Assembly: GCA_001800185.1 (NCBI GenBank)
Contig: MGUX01000151.1
Coordinates: 1 to 8,801 of the forward strand
Origin: Elusimicrobia bacterium RIFCSPLOWO2_12_FULL_59_9
GTDB taxonomy: Bacteria; Elusimicrobiota; Elusimicrobia; O2-12-FULL-59-9
Direction: 5' to 3'
Length of the DNA stretch: 8,801 bases
Part shown: positions 6,702 through 8,801 of the stretch, in pieces
Layout: every line of letters starts with the position of its first letter
How positions within the stretch are numbered: the first letter of the stretch is position 1
Made by a program: the position numbers and the translations under genes
The notes under the pieces: generated by a model
Seen by the model: only the letters and a program-made list of their open reading frames with translations
Told to the model about the DNA's origin: nothing
Database searches by the model: none

Positions 6702-7979
6702 TCACTCATACCTGAGAGCCTCCACCGGGTCCAAGCGGGACGCCTGATAGGCCGGAATCACCGAAAAAATAAAGCCGGTTCCGACGGCGATCGCCAAGGT
6801 GGCGGCGAAATGCCACAGCTCGAGAGCCGCGAGGGTTTCGGCGCTTCTTCGGCCTAAATACCAAATACCGCCATAGCCCAAGGCGATGCCGGCGATTCCC
6901 CCAAAAAAACCCAAAGTCATCGCCTCCAGCAAAAACTGAAGCAGGATGTCTCGCCGCCGCGCGCCGATAGCCCTGCGAATGCCGATTTCCTTGATGCGCG
7001 AATAAATGGTGGCCAAAGTCACGTTCATGATGCCGATGCCTCCCGCCAAAATGGCCACGATGCCGACCGCCATCACTTGCCGGGCGGTCTCCCTTTGGTT
7101 CTTGAGAATATTTTGAAACCTGTCCCTGAAATCGATGATTTTAAAATCCTCCTCCCCCCGGTGCCGCTCCAGCAAAACGGCCTTGATGCGGCGCTGGTAC
7201 GCGGGGACTAATTCTCCCCGGCCCACGTCGATGTTGATTTCGCGCACCTCGTCGGGTTTTCCGCCGCGGTTGGAGAGCCGCATGATCTTCTGGTAGGTGC
7301 TGATCGGAATATAAATCGGAGAGCCCCATTCCCGGCTGAACCATCTGGGGTCTTTGTCCCGGGGCGGTTCTTTGATGACGCCCACCACCGTGAAAAGATT
7401 GTCTCCAAGGGTGATTTGCCGGTCCAGAAGGTCATTGTGGGCGGCGAAGTCGTCATACTTGCTGTCCTCCCAAAACACCGCCCACCACGGCTTTTCATCC
7501 CAGCCGCCGGGCATGCGCATCACGCAAACCCGCTTGGCAAAAAGCACGTCATCGTCGTTGATGAACCTTCCGCGCAGGGTGTACACCCAATCCCTTTTCG
7601 CCCACTCGGGCGTGACGCCGTAGAGAACAGGCTCCTCGCTGGAAAACCCGCCGTAGCGAAACCTCTGGCTCCATTGCTGCGCGACCGGCGAGACCATATG
7701 GAGCTCCGGCATCAGCCGGCGCAGAGCCAGCGCGTCCTGATAGGTGAGGCCGGGAGAGAGTCCCCGGGACCGGTAATCTTCTTTGCGCTCGATCTCCAAG
7801 CGGCCGTGCCCCACCAAGTCCAGGGCCTTGTTGAACTGCACGAACATTCCGTTGACCTGGGAAAAGGTGTAAAGCATCGCCGCCACGCCGATGGAAATGG
7901 ACAAGAAGCTCAGAAAAGAGCGCGTTTTATGGGCGTAGATTTCAAAAAGCCCGGTGCGGATGAGTTCCCAGAGCCTCAC
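6702..7979 (-). CDS. ABC exporter permease, MacB/FtsX-type
   Basis: 425-residue inner-membrane subunit of a MacB/LolC-type system; these couple cytoplasmic ATP hydrolysis to movement of lipoproteins, peptides or small molecules outside the membrane. There are four predicted membrane segments: about 20-42, 300-322, 350-376 and 388-411. A large periplasmic domain lies between the first two. The FtsX core is seen as GGIGIMNVTLATIYSRIKEI, then GIRRAIGARRRDILLQFLLEA, and the protein ends with the typical DPVEALRYE. The start is a GTG at 7977-7979 that overlaps the ATPase stop by 4 bp (GTGA); GGAG and GAGG lie 3 and 10 nt upstream, so translational coupling is likely. A Trp/Asp-rich stretch at about 159-178 (GGWDEKPWWAVFWEDSKYDD) sits where MacB proteins usually have a short, plainer segment. 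The substrate cannot be inferred. MacB-type rather than LolC/E is preferred because an adaptor-like gene lies upstream. Confidence 0.9.
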   Translation of the reverse strand: MRLWELIRTGLFEIYAHKTRSFLSFLSISIGVAAMLYTFSQVNGMFVQFNKALDLVGHGRLEIERKEDYRSRGLSPGLTYQDALALRRLMPELHMVSPVAQQWSQRFRYGGFSSEEPVLYGVTPEWAKRDWVYTLRGRFINDDDVLFAKRVCVMRMPGGWDEKPWWAVFWEDSKYDDFAAHNDLLDRQITLGDNLFTVVGVIKEPPRDKDPRWFSREWGSPIYIPISTYQKIMRLSNRGGKPDEVREINIDVGRGELVPAYQRRIKAVLLERHRGEEDFKIIDFRDRFQNILKNQRETARQVMAVGIVAILAGGIGIMNVTLATIYSRIKEIGIRRAIGARRRDILLQFLLEAMTLGFFGGIAGIALGYGGIWYLGRRSAETLAALELWHFAATLAIAVGTGFIFSVIPAYQASRLDPVEALRYE

Positions 7980-8650
7980 CGTCTCCGGTCCTCGATGATG
8001 CGGCCATCTTTGATGGAAAGGACGCGCTCAGCCGATGACGCGATGCCCGGATCGTGGGTGACCAAAAACACGGTTTTCCCTTGAGCGTGCAGTTCCCGAA
8101 TCAAGCCCAAGATTTCGGCGCTGGAGCGCGAATCCAGATTTCCCGTCGGCTCGTCGGCCAAAATCACGTCCGGCGAGTTGGCCAAGGCGCGGGCGATGGA
8201 GACTCGCTGCCTCTCCCCGCCTGAAAGCTCCAGAGGCGTCTGCAGGCTCTTGGACTTCAAGCCGACGCGGTCCAAAAGCCCGGCCGCTCGCGCGCGGCGC
8301 TCCTCCATGCCCATTCCGGCGTAGCTCATCGGCAGCGCGACGTTTTCCAGAGCGGAAAAGCGCGGCAAAAGGTTGAAGGATTGGAACACGAAGCCTATTT
8401 TCACGCGCCGGAGCTGGGATCTTTCGCCGTCGCCGAGCGTCCCGACTTCCCGCCCGCCCAAGGCGTAAAGACCGCGGCTGGGCTGATCCAAAAGGCCCAA
8501 TATGTTGAGCAAGGTGGATTTGCCGCAGCCGGAAGGGCCCACCACGGCCACGAACTCGCCGGCCCGCACCTGAAAGGACACGCCGCCCAGAGCCTCAAAG
8601 CCCGTCGCGCCCGTCCCGTAAATTTTGGCCACGTCTTCAAAGCGGATCAT
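7976..8650 (-). CDS. ABC transporter ATPase, MacB/LolD-type
   Basis: 224-residue nucleotide-binding subunit that should pair as a dimer with the downstream permease. Motifs in order: Walker A GPSGCGKST (38-46), Q-loop VFQSFNLLP (Gln90), signature LSGGERQRVSIARAL (142-156), Walker B VILADEP (162-168, catalytic Glu167), D-loop GNLD (170-173) and switch His199 in LVTHD. The FNLLP and ADEPTGNLD forms are typical of the LolD/MacB/FtsE group. The frame is open upstream to 8785, but residues before MIRFEDV are low-quality sequence lying over the preceding gene, so ATG 8648-8650 is chosen. That start is 4 nt after the adaptor stop, with only a weak ribosome binding site, implying coupled translation. 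Its stop overlaps the permease start. Confidence 0.95.
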   Translation of the reverse strand: MIRFEDVAKIYGTGATGFEALGGVSFQVRAGEFVAVVGPSGCGKSTLLNILGLLDQPSRGLYALGGREVGTLGDGERSQLRRVKIGFVFQSFNLLPRFSALENVALPMSYAGMGMEERRARAAGLLDRVGLKSKSLQTPLELSGGERQRVSIARALANSPDVILADEPTGNLDSRSSAEILGLIRELHAQGKTVFLVTHDPGIASSAERVLSIKDGRIIEDRRR

Positions 8651-8654
8651 CCGA

Positions 8655-8801
8655 CTATTTCTTGCTTGCCGCGGGTTTGAGCAACTGCTTTTCCTTAGGC
8701 TGCTCCATGAAGAGCTCCGCGCCTTCCGCCGGACCCCGGGCCAATTCCGCCTCCGATTCGCTGCGCAGTCCCACGACGACGTCAAATTTTTCCGCCCGGT
8801 C
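8655..8801 (-). CDS. Probable HlyD/MacA-type adaptor, C-terminal fragment
   Basis: Only the last 48 codons and the TAG stop (8655-8657) are inside the window; the gene begins beyond the right edge. The fragment reads DRAEKFDVVVGLRSESEAEL at its start and ends in a charged tail, QPKEKQLLKPAASKK. The 'V.VGLRSES.AEL..G..EGAEL' pattern is like the end of periplasmic adaptor proteins, where 'V.vGl.s....EI.sGLkeGd.Vv' closes the beta-barrel and membrane-proximal domains. Position also supports this: MacA-type adaptors commonly precede a separate ATPase and permease. The call rests on a short match plus context, so it is tentative. It ends 4 nt before the ATPase ATG, indicating one operon. Confidence 0.6.
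   Translation of the reverse strand, partial: DRAEKFDVVVGLRSESEAELARGPAEGAELFMEQPKEKQLLKPAASKK

Noticed and set aside
7416..8084. Plus-strand open frame of 222 codons opposite the permease and ATPase
   Set aside because: Antisense to two well-supported ABC genes; composition is typical of a shadow frame and no domain is recognisable.
8651..8785. N-terminal extension of the ABC ATPase frame
   Set aside because: The extra 45 residues are Arg/Ser-rich and overlap the coding end of the adaptor in another frame; ATPases of this group start at the MIRFEDV-like segment.

Overview
The window looks like chromosome from an uncultured diderm (Gram-negative) bacterium with GC-rich coding DNA. The diderm call rests on a PorV/PorQ-type outer-membrane protein start at the left edge, an exported YiiX-like protein, and a MacAB/LolCDE-type envelope export system at the right edge. 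The mix resembles Elusimicrobiota-like or related environmental phyla, but that is only an impression; no rRNA or other phylogenetic marker was analysed.

Layout, left to right. (1) 1-163, minus: the first 54 codons of a PorV/PorQ-family protein with a signal peptide. (2) 164-369: a divergent intergenic region with a candidate promoter for each flanking gene. (3) 370-3102, plus: complete valyl-tRNA synthetase (valS). (4) 3103-3238: a spacer with interleaved inverted repeats and a perfect TATAAT very close to the next start codon. (5) 3239-5620, plus: a 793-residue exported protein. Its C-terminal half carries the motif order of the circularly permuted papain-like YiiX/YebB family (C92); its N-terminal ~400 residues are unrecognised. 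(6) 5578-6642, minus: mutY, convergent with and overlapping the tail of gene 5 by 43 bp. (7) 6655-6694: an 8-bp tandem repeat in the spacer upstream of mutY. (8) 6702-8801, minus: ABC permease, ABC ATPase and the C-terminal end of a probable HlyD/MacA-type adaptor, nearly or actually overlapping.

How the genes work together. The adaptor, ATPase and permease should form one tripartite or lipoprotein-type exporter, with mutY (adenine glycosylase for A:oxoG mispairs) downstream on the same strand, probably co-transcribed. valS is housekeeping. The YiiX-like gene seems to have its own promoter.

The points most worth following are the large YiiX-like fusion protein with altered active-site surroundings; the recurrent -10 boxes 4-8 nt before start codons, which suggest leaderless mRNAs; and the 8-bp tandem repeat before mutY. 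No mobile element, CRISPR array, tRNA or rRNA was seen.
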